Source of the DNA: Hirudo medicinalis
Taxonomy: Eukaryota > Annelida > Clitellata > Hirudinida > Hirudinidae
Direction of reading: 5' to 3'
DNA length: 64,000 bases
NCBI GenBank assembly: GCA_011800805.1
Contig: MPNW01000064.1
Coordinates: 584,617 to 648,616, forward strand
Positions 1 through 12,583 of the stretch are shown here, piece after piece (within the stretch, counting starts at the first letter, position 1; every line of letters starts with the position of its first letter). A program made the position numbers and the translations under genes. Under the pieces are notes generated by a model. It did no database searches. It was not told the DNA's origin and saw only the letters and a program-made list of their open reading frames with translations.

Positions 1-2851
1 TTTCAGTTTCATATGTTTCATCTAATCGTATGAGTTCCTCTTTAGTGAGTTGCATTAATCGGGCAAGAAGAGACTCACTCCTCAAATCCTCTCCCAAATA
101 GGCATCTCCTAATTTACACCACATTGTAACCTCTTCAAATATCGACACTTTTCCATTGCTTGAGCGACTCAATTTTGACTCTTGTCTCGAAGTCAAGCTT
201 TTCTGCTTTTCCAGATAGAAGCTTCCTTTCGAAACTTGTCCTGATTTACTCAGCTCCTTTCCTAAATCTCCCCATACAAGAGCAACAATCTTTTTAACTT
301 CAGTTTCTTGGTAGGATGTATCCCAGTGTTCGTTAACAATCTTATCAGCAATCTGCAAAAGTTCCACCGATTCGTGATGATGGTTTTGCAAGGATTCGTA
401 TCTGGCTGCCTTGATGAGTAACTCGAGTAACATCAAAACGACATCGGATTTTTTAACTTTTTGAAAAGGCCAACTGATATCTTCAATGGTCACTTTAATA
501 TTGGTATGACAAGTATTGTCATCTACAGAAGAATTTTGACACCAATTCAAATTCGAAAGCTCTTCGAAATGACTTTCGTTCTTTAGAAAAAAGATTTTGC
601 GTTTATCTTTAACATCCATTTTGTGAGGCACATTTGTTTCTTGAAACTGTTCTTTGGTCTCTAAGCGTCTCCATACGAATAAAATATCACGCCTCAATTG
701 TTTAAGAGTCTGGCTTAAGTTTGTTACAGCAGGAGATTTATCATCAGTAACTAAAAGAGGTGATCCTTGAGATCTTGGCACGACAACGTTTAAAGAATTT
801 TCTTTACTTGAAGTGGAATCTTTTGTCCAAGTGACAGCCAACTTCTGCTGTGAGGCAAGCTTGTCAACAGTGATTTTTGTTGATTTTTCTTCACAAATTG
901 TACCCTGGAGAAATTGTCCCACATCAAGATGAAGAGTTTCGTAGCTATTCTCATCTTCATCCTCTTCGTTATCTAAAGCGAGCAACCTTTCTTTCTCTCG
1001 CTGCAGTTCTTCCATCCTCTGCATTTCCGCAAGTATTTCTTCTTCTTTGACATCGTTACTCTGATCATCCACAGTTTCAGTTATTCCAGCCACCAGAGCT
1101 CCCTCCAACACATTAATGTAGTCTTCCGCTTGAATGGATCCCGGAGATAATCGGAGTGCAATTTCAGATGCCAGTCTTCTTTCAATCAGTGACTCTGGCA
1201 CCTTCGACAAAAGTCCGTAGCGAGTTCTAACCTACAAAATTTACAGAAACATTAAGCCAATTGAATGTAAATATTATAAAATTGGGCCATTGGTTGTTTC
1301 ATTCAAAAGTTATCAGATTCGTTTTCAACAGCTTTTAAGTAGGGCTGCAGATGATTCTAAGGTTAACGCTCGTGACGAAATTAACGCGTTAAAATTTGTG
1401 CAGTTAAAATAATTAAAGCGACGATTAACTCGTTAAATTTTAACACTTTTTTAGTAAATTATTTTATTACTTTATAAAATATTTTCACCTATTTTTTGTT
1501 TTATAACTTTGTTTTTATATCTTGTTATTTTTTTGGCTTCCCGGCTTCTCATATTATCATTAGTGTAGAAAGACCGAATGTACTGTATTGCTCTTATAAA
1601 CATATGATGGACATATATAACATTGGTGAGTCAATTTTGGAGCACATAGCCTGTTATAGATAATGCTTGAACGATTCCAGATTCCGGGGCCTATGGGGTG
1701 GCCAATGGAAGAGGTTTGATGTTCGGAGTTCGATACCCACCATGTCTCTGACCCAGGGAAGGACGAGCAAAGATGCAGCAACTTTAATTAATTACGCGTG
1801 CGATTAATTACGCGTTAATCTAAGATTTAATAATTGATCAAGAGATTAATCGATATTAAAAATATTAATCGATCTGCAGCCCTACTTTTGAGCCGAAAAG
1901 AATTTGTGAAAATCCATACCTCACTCGAGATATCGCTAACAAAAGTTTGAATAGCTTCCTGAAAGCGCTCGAAATTTATGGTGCGACTTTTGCTGGAAAA
2001 AGTCGATGGATTGGGCGAAGTATCACGTGACTCTGTTGATCCTCCACTTTTGAAAGTGTCACCACGATAGTGTTTAACGGATAACGATGGTCTTTGATGC
2101 TTGAAACTTTGACTGGATTTGAGGCGTGATTGCTTTTCGGTCTTTCTTTCAGTTGGAAAATTTGAATTCATGAGTTTGTTTTTGTTTCGAACATCTTCAG
2201 ATTCAATGACATCTGCTGGTGAATGTTTTAGCTCAGATTTCTTTCTCTTTGACCAGCCAAAGACATCAGCAACGTCGCAGATCTTCACCAATTCGAAGAT
2301 CCAAGTTTATTAACTGACATCGAAGAACCAGGTTTCAGTCTCTGTGTGCCTGAGTTGTTTCCATTGAAGGTTTTCCTCAGGAATCCCCTGATGAAGTTAT
2401 CTTCAAGAGAAGATATGTTGAACTCCAATCTATTCAGTCTGTTTTGAATCTTGGTTTGAAAGTCTCCATTCATTTTATCAGCACGACCGATATCAGGACA
2501 ATGAGGATCTGAGTTTGCTTCAAGAATTGATTGAATGAGTTTTCGAGATTTGTGTAGCAAGCATAGAGGAATAATGAAACATTGGAACCAGAAATCGTCT
2601 TTGAGGTATCTGCCCATCTTAAAAGATTTTGATCGACACTCTGCGACTCCGATCAAACATTCCACTTCCATCATCGATGAACTTTTCATTTTTCGCGGAT
2701 CCAAATTCCCTTTCTTCTCCTCCATGTTTAGATCACTCAACAGTTTGCAAAATTTATCTTCAGCATCCTCCAACTCCAACTTATCTAGGAGTGTTTGAGC
2801 ACTTTTCAAAGCAAATTCAAAATCCATCTCGAGGCCTGATCCAGGAAACAA
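1..2851 (-). CDS. Unrecognised acidic helical protein with a TPR-like region, 3' end beyond the window
   Basis: Two coding blocks are seen on the minus strand. The first runs from a Met at 2827 (or 2851) to a GT donor at 1919-1918 (exon end 1920). The second starts at 1231 after a TTTTGTAG acceptor and stays open to base 1, so the gene continues off the window. The splice is phase 0 and joins SSE to VRTRYGLLSK. The N-terminus is helical with repeat-like segments (residues 1-100). The middle is charged and Ser/Lys-rich. The second exon has a Glu-rich coiled-coil stretch (EEEILAEMQRMEELQREKER) and later helical pairs resembling tetratricopeptide repeats. Near 2285-2291 the reading frame shifts by one base with no intron visible, either a sequence error or a real lesion. 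The 0.69-kb intron holds a MITE. I do not recognise the family, and no function is assigned. Confidence 0.6.
1340..1884. mobile_element. hAT-type MITE with 8-bp target duplication, in an intron
   Basis: The element starts TAGGGCTGCAGAT and ends ATCTGCAGCCCTA, a clear terminal inverted repeat. It is flanked by CTTTTAAG (1332-1339) and CTTTTGAG (1885-1892), an 8-bp target duplication with one mismatch, the size typical of hAT elements. There is no transposase. The inner part is rich in ATTAATCG-type motifs and holds, near 1690-1740, a tRNA-like B-box (GTTCGATACCC). The element at 27262-27371 has the same termini. Confidence 0.8.
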
Positions 2852-3371
2852 ATTTTTTTAAATTTATTTATGATTAAATTAAATATATTATTTACATGTG
2901 ACTAGCAACTACATAGCCAGTTATCTTAAATCAATAAATCCCAGTTTCTTTGTTACAATCCTTTACTACAAAAAGTTGAAACGTTGAGAACATTTCTTCA
3001 TCGAGTCATGCAGTGAGCCAGAAATTATAACAGCATTATTCTGCTCAACAAAGAAACGACAAATGTTTTCTTGTTTCGCATGAATTTATTAAAAACAAAA
3101 CTAATTATTCCTTTGCACTAAAACTTCGCCATATTGTTCCCCTTGTTGTTGTTACAATCCATGTTCGTGTGTTCGCATATATTTATGAGAGGAAATCATG
3201 TTTTTACGAACAATCTTTTATCATCTTTTATTTCATTTTGACTTTTTCACTTCTTTTAATTGTTTAAGGTTTTAAGAGTTTATTGTTTCTAATACCAAGT
3301 TCTATTTTAGTATAAAAATTAGAAAAAGCAGGTATAAGTTCATTTGGTGTATAGATTTAAACTTTGTTATT

Positions 3372-3407
<36 letters not shown>

Positions 3408-5746
3408 GTCGTCGTCGTCGTCGTCGTTGTTATTATTATTTATTGGATTTATTCGCTAAATTCTTTTGAAATAGCTTTTAACGCATGAGTTAAATAGCAC
3501 GTTACATAAATATAATGAAGCTGCTCCACCATCAACAGGCATCCATTGAGTGGGTAGTAACGACTGCACCATTAAACAAGCAAGTCAAATCTTGAAATGG
3601 AAAGCACCACTCTTCGTGAAGCAAACTCAAGAAACAGCTCCAGGTGGGATCTTCATTACTCATCCAAGTGGCCTGTTTGTGTTGCAGGAAAGTATTACGC
3701 CAACTTAGCTTGAAAACGATGGTTGCAATGTTTCGATGAATGCAACTAGAAATACATATCATTATCGGGATTTATAAGTCCATTGAGCTTAGGTTAAATT
3801 CAAATTTAGCTGGAAATTATCAGAAATCATGTTTAAATAGAAAGAATCTTTGAAAAGCAGCATGATTGCGATTAAACGTCCATTTCATAAGTAGATGATT
3901 AGGTCTGTAAACAACCGCTGTAAGCATCCAAGAACTTTATCATCCAGGGAAGCACTTGAGGAAACATTTGAAATAACAGAGCGAATATTTTCGAGAGTAG
4001 TTTTGAGACTACAAGTATTTTGTTCCTCTCGTAATTGTAATTAAACACATCAATTTATATGGCATTACAAAATCAGAGGTGAAACTAAGTAATTTTTTTT
4101 AAATCAATAATTTGTTTCGTTATTTATTATTGGTATTATAATTAGTTTTATTTTTATTACTTTAAGTCAGAAATGCACATTTTCTGCTGATCGAATAAAT
4201 TGCATCGATTTAATGTTGGTGAAGTTGTGGAGGCAACAACCATCAATTGTTTGCGTGATTGGAGGAAATCAGGAAAATTGGAGAATAAATCGTTCTGATT
4301 CTTGTTTAGGGATAACAATCACACCACAAGCATAATAAAATCTCTATGAAGGCTGGCAATAGCAAGCATTATCCAGTTAGCGATGTTTATTATATGAACA
4401 CAGTATTCAGTTGCTGTGATATTATTTGTTTATTTACCAACCTCAAGTCCTAACACGGAATTATTTGCAACTTCAAACGAATTCAAATAAAATTACATTT
4501 AAGTACATGCTTGTAAGTAAAGAATTAACACACAAATTATAAAGAGACTTCATCGAAAACAATGCAAATATGTTTCAAAGATTCTCACCAGTTTTTCAAA
4601 TCTCGGAGAACTTCCTGACTCGGTGATAGCGAAAGCAAGCTGCTCAACGTGGGGTTAGCAGCACTTAGTAATGTCTGAAGATCTTTCCTAAACTAATTTA
4701 CAGCTTTTTACGAAAGATTAAAAAGTTCAATTATGACATCCAATACGAGCTCCTTGGACCAGCTCAGCAAATTTACACTTCATGTTTCCTTTGGTTGCGA
4801 TGTTCTGTTTAAATATACTCCAGCCAGCATATCGAAATACTCCTGCTGAATACAATAAATTTACTGGAAGAGACTATCGATGAATAATATTTGCATCTAA
4901 ATTTTGTCTTTTTTTTAAGGTTTGATAAAGATAAAGGTTTGTATTTTATGATTGAAGTTTAATTCCAATTATTTAACCCAATTTATCTTAAAGACAGTTA
5001 AGTGGTTAAAAATTTTTGTTTTTCTTTACAGTTTAAAAATGTCAAATGTCAATTTCTTGTCTTGTGACATAGTCGACTGGAGCTATAAATATCATGGGAG
5101 TTTGACGACAATCGACATTGTCACAAAGTCCAATTTATTTTTTAAATGCAGAACATGTTCTTGTCTGGTTGTCATCGTGTCATTATGACAATCAAATTGA
5201 AATCAGGTTAGATTAGTCACGTAGTCACTGAATTATGGATAAAATCATGGGTCATCTGAATCATCTGAATTTCTATTGCTCTTGTCGGTCTAACAAAAAT
5301 TAATCAGTTGATAGAAAATATTTATTTATTAAACATCAAACTCAATATCATTACTCTTGTTTCTAGACTGGATGCTTCAATATTATTCATCATGTTATCA
5401 AACAATTTTTTAAATGAATTTGAGATAGTTTATGAGAAGTGAGAATTTTACTGAAAAAAAAATTATAGACGTATTTATTTTGTAATTAGATAAAAAATGT
5501 AAACCTACTACATTTAGTTTATAAGCATCACTTTTCATGCATGTTAAAAATTATATTTATCAATTGCGATTGTGTATATGTGACATTTCATTAAACTTGA
5601 GTGAATTTGCTTTTAAGTTCACATTCGTATCTGCTAAACATGTGATTTACCTCATTTGTTTGTTGTGTCGCAAGAACTTTGGTACTTTAAAGCTGGGTCT
5701 GCTGGAAATCGATCTTTTAGCTTTACCTTTTCATTAAGAATAGAAT
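2852..5746. other. Intergenic region without a convincing gene
   Basis: AT-rich sequence between the minus-strand gene and the plus-strand riboflavin transporter, which are divergently arranged. Short open frames here lack splice support or recognisable composition. A triplet microsatellite lies at 3367-3432. Promoters for both flanking genes must lie here, but no specific core motif could be supported. Confidence 0.5.
3367..3432. repeat. (ATC)n/(GTC)n triplet microsatellite
   Basis: About twelve ATC units grade into GTC, then GTT and ATT units. This graded ATC-to-GTC composition recurs in many other arrays of the window. Confidence 0.95.
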
Positions 5747-7273
5747 ATGCCTTTTGGTAGTAAAGTATTTGCTCCGGTATCTATATTAATTTCTCTGTAT
5801 GCATTGTCATCCTGGATTAATGCCTCGGCATTATGGGTTGAACTTCCTTTGATGATCAACATTTTACCAGAAAAGTGGAGTCTTCCATCTCACTTAGCTT
5901 TTATGATTCAATGTTCAAATATTGCTCCTGTGATGTATTCAATCATATCTAAAGTAAAGACCATAAAGTCTGGGAGATCCATTTCTTTTGTTTCTAAAAG
6001 CGATGTTACTTTATCATTGTTAATAATCTGCGTAAGTTTTCTTGCCTCAATTCTTATGGCTTTTTTGTGGGATAAAACTGTATTTGTGGCTGGAGAGGAA
6101 AGGAGCATTGCAGTTTTGTGCCTTACAGGAATATTTTCATTGGCAAGTTGTACCTCATCTTTGGTTTATTTGCCCTTCATGGCCAGATTTCCTGCTGCTT
6201 ATCTATCTGTTTTCTACTTTGGGCTGGGTCTTTCAGGTCTTTTACCTGGCTTGATTGGTTTGGCTCAAGGTTTAGGAAGTAATCCGACCTGCACCAATTC
6301 AACGATGTCCAACATGACCTGTGATAACTCTGAATGTACTTATGTGCTGAATATGGTTCCAGTTTATCCTGAGCCTAGATTTTCAATTCAAACATTTCTT
6401 CTCATCATATCTTGCATTTTATTTTTGAGCTTACTTTCTTTCTATGCTTTGAACTTTACTAGATTAAAGAGCTACCAGGTACTCCACAAAGAACCTGGTT
6501 TCCCAAGGATAAAACATCAGATAGAGTCTGAGTCATTTGCTTCAAATCCTCTTAACAATGATGCCAAACTTGAATCCTCAGCTTCACAGTGTCAGGAAGT
6601 TGATGTGCAATCAGTGGAGTCGCCTGATTCTTCATCTCTGTCAAGTTCAAAGGCACAGCTTAGCAAAGCCCATTTGTGCTTTTATTTGGTGTCTGTTTCA
6701 CTCCTGAATCTGTCAACAAATGGCTTAATTCCTGCCACTCAATCGTACACTTGCCTACCTTATGGTGATATGGTGTACACTCTCACCGTTCGATTGAGTT
6801 CCGTGATCGGATCGCTTTTTTCACTGTCCACTCTGGTTCTGCCCATTCCTGGGATAAAGACTATAGGATTTCTCATGGTCGTTGGGGTTGGAACTGTCAT
6901 TTTCCATCTGACCTTGGCATTATTGAGTCCTCATCCTCCTATGGTGGCCTCAATCTATGGACCCATAATAATTGTGAGTTATTTTGATTAATTGAAATTA
7001 ATCTGTTTTTGTTTGATAATTTAATTCTTGATCCAGGTGATAACAGCCCTCATAATGACTTCTTGTTTTTCCTTGACACGAGTTTGGATTGCATCAAAGT
7101 TTCATGTTCATGGTGGTCGAAAGATGTTGCTGTGGTGTGGTGGTGCAACTCAACTTGGATCTTTTGTAGGAGCCTTAATTACATTTGTTCTCATAAATTG
7201 CTTCGAGATTTTCAAAAGCATCCCTCCTTGTTCAAGCCACTTAATATTATTGGAGAAGCTACCGCAAGATTGA
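5747..7273 (+). CDS. SLC52A: Riboflavin transporter, SLC52A family
   Basis: This is a multi-pass plasma-membrane carrier for vitamin B2 uptake. Exon 1 is 5747-6973, the intron 6974-7036 (63 bp, GTGAGT...CCAG) and exon 2 7037-7273. They join in phase 0 to give 487 residues, close to the usual 445-470. Family signatures seen are NASALWVELPLM and WSLPS near the N-terminus, a FLxLGLGLSGLLPGLIGLAQG-like segment (about residues 155-180), and NGLIPATQSYTCLPYG after the large polar cytoplasmic loop (about residues 245-305). About eleven hydrophobic segments are present, and N-glycosylation sites lie in the extracellular loop near residues 185-200. Reading through the intron would stop after six further residues, so splicing is needed. 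The paralogue (A1, A2 or A3) cannot be told. No lesions were found. Confidence 0.93.
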
Positions 7274-8167
7274 GTTTTAATTTTTATTTTATGATCAGTT
7301 TAAGGTCCTCATTGAAAACTTTTATGATCATGAAGTCAGTTTTCAAATGTGAATGGTTCTCAATTTGTCCTTTGCAATGAATCACAGTGTGCTTGAATAA
7401 TTTGCTTTTCTTTTCTCTGAAATTATGGCTAAAGATTATTTAGCATTTCTACGTGCCAAATAGTTATTTAGATTCTTACTTGTTCATCTACTTCATTGCA
7501 TTCATCCTAATGCAGTCACTTTCTTCACTTATTTATAATAACTGATTATGATATCTTTTTGTTTTCCAAGTTTCATTCAATGATCTTTTTGTAATTTTTA
7601 TTGCAATTGCAATACATTGCTGTGCTATTGAACATAAGTGTGCAGTGGGATGTTTCTTGATCTAAATGAAGTCATTGCATAATAACTTAGATTTATCCAA
7701 GAATTATTGGCTTAATCCATGGTTACAAACTGGACTGCCTTTAAATTAAAAGTGTTTGACTGGTGAAACAGTAATCCCACGACTTGCAGGTGGCCTCTTA
7801 CATAAGAATATGTATTTCAGTTCTAAAGTAGTTTAACTAGTTCTTGAGAGTGCATTTGGCACTTTCAAAGTTTGCCAAGATGTTTTATATTATAAAATAT
7901 TACTAATCAGTGTTTGTGATATTTATTTGATGTTTACTTTTAAGAGTAGCTTTGAGTTTCAATTTATTGCTGCCCATGAATTTAATGTCTCCTAGTTTCT
8001 CAAGTCCCAGGCTGTGATTAATGTCAATAACAGATTTGGGTGATGTTGAAGATATTATATGTGTTTGTACACATTATTGAATATTTCTTGTACAGATGGA
8101 TTTAGTATGGTTGGAAGAATGCACCCATGAAGTTTGCCTTCTGATTAATAATTGTACAAGTTACTTT
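7274..8167. other. 3' flank between two convergent genes
   Basis: The sequence is AT-rich with no open frame of note. It should contain the 3' UTRs of SLC52A (plus) and ESRP (minus), which converge here. Confidence 0.5.
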
Positions 8168-11100
8168 TCAACGGATTTTAGCTTCAATGTCTTTGTTCAA
8201 ACTGAACATCTTTGGGTAACTAAGCATCAAGGATGAGGCAGTCACTCCATTCATGGGCATGATTGTGAAAAACTGGAAAGATGGCTGACTGGTGAAATAT
8301 ACTGAGGAGAAATCTGGATGAGAGTCTGATGTTAGGCTGTCTTGATGGATGGTTCCTGAGAACAAATACATTTGTATTTTGTTAGAAATTTTGAGGCAAA
8401 ATTTGATAATTTTTTAAAAGCTTTTACTATGACTGCAACACTGTTGCTCAATGCTTGCTTCACTGGGAGGAACCAAGGGGACATGCATGAATGGATAATC
8501 CCTAATCCCATGAAGAAGTTTGGCCATCTCATCAATTGAGCATTTTTCTACTTGAACCTGGTGACGGTTTCCATTAACAAGAATCAACTTCTTGTCTCTA
8601 TTATATTGGAGATGTTCTGCTTGCTTTTCACCAACCATTTCTATGAAAGCTTCTCCTGTCTGCAAACCCTGGATTATAATAAGATTTGTTTATAATTTAT
8701 GGTATGTTTCCATTGCACAAATTTATTATTATTATTAAATTGAGATATGTATCTTACCCTGATATCATATACCAAATGAATTCCTTTGTGCCTGATGTCT
8801 TTAACGTGATCAGACAAGAAGAAAACGAGATCATTAACAGAAGTTTCTGGAGGGAGGCCACTTAATCTGGTGCAGTCTTTGCCTTTGCTTTCATTTAGAT
8901 GTAACAAATTGGATGTGCTTTGAAATTTGACACAGCTTGAATTTGGAAAGTTTGGTTGGGAAAAGATGGAATGATTGCAACTCCTCGGATCGACGTTTTT
9001 AACGAGAATCTGGATGAAAAAGAACTTTATTGGTAATATGTTGTCTAATTATCATAAATTAGGATGAATTGAGTTCACCTGCTGTATCTCAGATGTGGCA
9101 CTTTTGAATAGCTCAATATATCTTGATCCAATACGTTGTTTATGTTTCATCAGGGCCTTAGCAGCTTCATCTTCATTTGCAAACAAAACAAAGGCATCTC
9201 CTGTATTCTTTCCTTCTGATTGATGAATCAGCAAAACTCCTTCTTCTCCATCCAAAACCTCACATACATTTGGAAGAGCTTTGAAAAATTCCACCTGAGT
9301 GAATGAAATTTAATGTGAGATTACAAAAGTTATCATCTGATTATCATGAACCTTTGGAAATTGCTTTTTAGTAAAGAATAGACAGATAAATTGACCTTTG
9401 AGAAAATTTATTCAAAAATTGCCGGATTTTTGCAGAAAGAATTGCTCTTAGTATGTTTACTTCTCAAAAGATAATATTTATTGTAATAACTCTTACTATT
9501 TCAGACTGGTTGCATGTGTATGGGAGGCCCCTCATTCTAATTATCACTGGATCAATGTAATCATATTTTTGCATGAGGAAAGCTTTTGCTTCTTTGCTGC
9601 TACCTTAATAGATGCAAATATATAGTTGATTTTTAACAATTAAAAGATTTCAATAGAAATGTTTATATTAGCATGAGATTAAATTATGCAAAGTTAATTA
9701 GTAAAGTTAGGTAAAGTTGCATATCGTTTGAAAAATATTGTCATAAATTTCAAGTCAATCAAATTAAAGTATTAAAGCATGAACAGAAATGAGGTCATTG
9801 ATCCAATAAATTTTGACTATTTACACTAACTTGCTAGACACTGAATAAACTCTTTTCCAGTAGACCGGAACACTTCTATGTATCGAGATCCTAAGTAATG
9901 TTTATGTCTTTTCAAAGCTAAACATCTGTGTTCCTTTGATTCGAAACTAATCACTGCTTCTCCATTCTTTCTGCCTTGGGCAGTCATGCAAAATGCTACT
10001 CCACCCCTATTGTGGACAATTTAGCTGCCTTTATTTATCTTATAACCATTACATAAAAGTACATGACACTCAAATAAATTATAATTTATTTATGAAGAAG
10101 TTGGATTCTAGTTAGATGACTTACTTTTCGATATTTAAACCTATGAAAAAGTTAGCGACATCACTTTCCGTTGAACTCCATGGCAAACCTCTTGCTTTAA
10201 CAACGTTTTCATCATTGATTTCACCTTCCCTGAAAATATGATCGATATTAAATAAAGAATCCAAATGTTTGACAAATAATAACCAGATGCTCGGATGATA
10301 GGTCTTCATTATATGTTCTGGATTCTTAAACACAAAACCTGAAGCAAATTTGTCTATGGAAGCCATTGAAAACTCAAACAGCATTTTTAAACGGACCTTC
10401 CTCAATCATTTTCCTAAGCAGAACGGTCGTTTCTATCAAGATTTTCGCACCGCATTCTTTCAAGAAATCGCCTTTTTCAAGGATATCTTATTTGGTATGA
10501 AGTTAAGTAAATTTAACCTTTTTTACCATAACATTTATCTTGTAGTTTGTAATTGCATCAAATAACGAAATTAGTAACAATTGACTGAATCTTGAAGTTC
10601 ATCCAATGTGTTCTCCAGATCAAACAAAGACGAGCAATAGTCTTAACATTATTACAGGCATTGTTTCATTAACAAACTCTTGCAAAAACTCTTTAAAGGA
10701 TACATTTTAGAGAGTCGTGTGTTGCCTGATCTGTTGGAACTGAACCATAAAATTGTTTGAAGATATTTTTCAAATCAAAGTATGCATAAAAGTTATCGGA
10801 CAGATCAATGTTGTGCTTAAAAGACATTGGATGCAGGACCATTCTTAAATGTTGAGTACCAAACGTGCACAAACAGGAACTGCTCCCTTTTCCTTGTTCG
10901 CCACCTTCAGATAACAAATCTTCTACCTGTAAATAACGCCAACTAGATGAATCACATTCCAAACTCTTTAAACTCAAAAGTAAACAAAATTTCCAATTCA
11001 CATTGCGGACTGCAGAAGTAAGTCTTTCTTTGTTGTTCGATGATGGACAAGGGTCCGTACCAACCTCGTAATGTTCAGACTTCTCTAACTGGATAGGAAG

Positions 11101-11268
11101 TTGATCTGTATAGAAGAATGCTTGACGAAAACATTAAAAGCCAACCGCATTTCTCTCGAGATCATACGCAAAAACAAGCACATCAGAAATTGATTTTTCG
11201 TCATTTCCCGGGCTGTCTCCCGATGTGTCGCAAAGAAATCCAACCAGTCTTGTGTACGACATTATCAT
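8168..11268 (-). CDS. ESRP: Epithelial splicing regulatory protein (ESRP/Fusilli), three RRMs
   Basis: RNA-binding regulator of epithelial alternative splicing. Exons on the minus strand with matching phases: 10229-10125 and 10006-9831 (RRM1: KARGLPW then [17 protein letters not shown]), 9603-9497 and 9294-9079 (RRM2: [11 protein letters not shown], then [10 protein letters not shown]), 9009-8758 and 8668-8428 (RRM3: [10 protein letters not shown], then GEAFIEM), and 8355-8168 with the stop. The N-terminal exonuclease-like domain of ESRPs is encoded by 11268 to about 10720 ([19 protein letters not shown]). A probable 75-bp intron lies at about 10995-10921. One exon between 10450 and 10370 could not be phased. 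The first exon has an in-frame TAA at 11136-11134 inside conserved sequence (see findings). The C-terminal tail is shorter than in vertebrates. Family confidence is high; the exact 5' structure is uncertain. Confidence 0.92.
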
Positions 11269-11973
11269 CTTAGAAATGCCAAGGAACACTCGATGCAGAT
11301 TTTAAAATAGCCTACTAAAATTGTTTAGGCCTCAGCAGACAATGCGCGCAGGCGGGTCGGTGAACACCCAGAAAGTTGAGGCGCGTTAAGGGCTCCATTA
11401 CTTCGAATATCTCACAGATACTCCCACGTATTTTATACCCTCTTGAATGCAATAACATTATCTTATCTCACTGTTTGAAATTCCCCGAATTGGCTCAAGA
11501 ATCACGTCGCTTTTGTTTCAGAGCTTATTTGTATTTACAAACCCCAACAACGAATTTAAGTCAATAGCGTTTGTGTTCTACCAGTGATTCACTTGAACAA
11601 CGTGCTAAGTTCCATAAAAAGATCTTTCATGCACGTCTAGGTCTTATCTCACCTGTTACAAATAATAAACAAATGGGTTTAACTATGCAGTGCACATCCA
11701 TCCACTTTTAAGAACTGGGTTTCATGCAAGGCAGTGTCATGATAATAAAACTATTAAATGTAAAAATTAAATATAAACACTTCAACTGCAATTCAAATTG
11801 TTCAAATATTCTTGTGAATCTATTTGCAAATAATACAATGTTCTAATATTTAAAAAGAACTCTTAAGTAACAATAAAATCAGGTCAACTTCCACATATGA
11901 AGCTGAAATTCAGAAGATGTGAATGTCTTCTTTAATCAAATCCTTGATGAGAATGTTTGTTATCGGAGCAAGT
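11269..11973. other. Short intergenic spacer between ESRP and BORCS7
   Basis: About 0.7 kb separates the ESRP start from the end of BORCS7, both on the minus strand. It must hold the ESRP promoter and the BORCS7 3' UTR. A 63-codon open frame on the plus strand has no supporting features. Confidence 0.4.
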
Positions 11974-12583
11974 TCACGATGCTCGGGCGACAAGTTTGAT
12001 TTTGTCTTGGATGTCTTCTAGCAGGGAAAGGCTTAAAAAATTAACAACTGTAATGCAATCTATGATCTTACAACAACCATGATCATACCAAATGCAAACC
12101 TTTTTTCGGCAGCCTCAGCTCTGGAAAGCCAAATTGTGTTTAGAATTTGTGTGCATCTTAAAACAGAATAGATTATCTAAAAGTACACTTACTGGAACTG
12201 AAGGTTTGAAACAAGAAGGCCAACTTTCTTTAAGTTCTATTCCAAAGATAATTGAAGTTAAATTCCAAGTATTTCTACAGAAATGATTTCTTTAGCCACA
12301 AAAACTCACAGTTAAAGAGTTTTCAATTATATTTTCGTTGCTTGCAAATATTTTTGCTGACTTTTCCAAATTCTTAAAAGTTGTAAAAATGCGAATCATA
12401 TACATAAATTATATCTGTCAAACTATTCGAGACACAAGATGTTACCTCATTTGACCGAGAACTTTTAATCAATTGTTTTGACAATAAAGCCAATTCATTG
12501 TAGTTAGCTTGTATTTTGTCATTTAACTTGTCTTTAATCTCATGATTTTTTACGACAATATTCGGAATCGACTGGGAAGCCAT
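11974..12583 (-). CDS. BORCS7: BLOC-1-related complex subunit 7 (BORCS7)
   Basis: Small coiled-coil subunit of BORC, which recruits ARL8 to lysosomes and so controls their kinesin-driven movement. Five exons join perfectly on the minus strand: 12583-12446, 12372-12310, 12227-12193, 12120-12100 and 12031-11974, with introns of about 68-82 bp. The product is 104 residues, against 106 in human. Diagnostic stretches are LLSKQLIKSSRSNE, then SNENIIENSLTKVGLLVSNL, then QFQAEAAEKSLSLLEDI. These follow the KQxLKxSRSxE...D(S)L.K...I...LQ(Y/F)Q pattern of the family. The donor of exon 4 (AAAAAAG/GTTTGC) is weak; a nearby GTATGA donor would break the frame. The whole gene is intact. Confidence 0.85.

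Noticed and set aside
3370..3430. CRISPR-like or regulatory periodic array
   Set aside because: Simple triplet microsatellite in a eukaryotic genome; no spacers.
7009..7380. 123-codon plus-strand frame over the second SLC52A exon
   Set aside because: The frame at 7037-7273 joins exon 1 in phase and continues the transporter's hydrophobic segments; this longer one does not.
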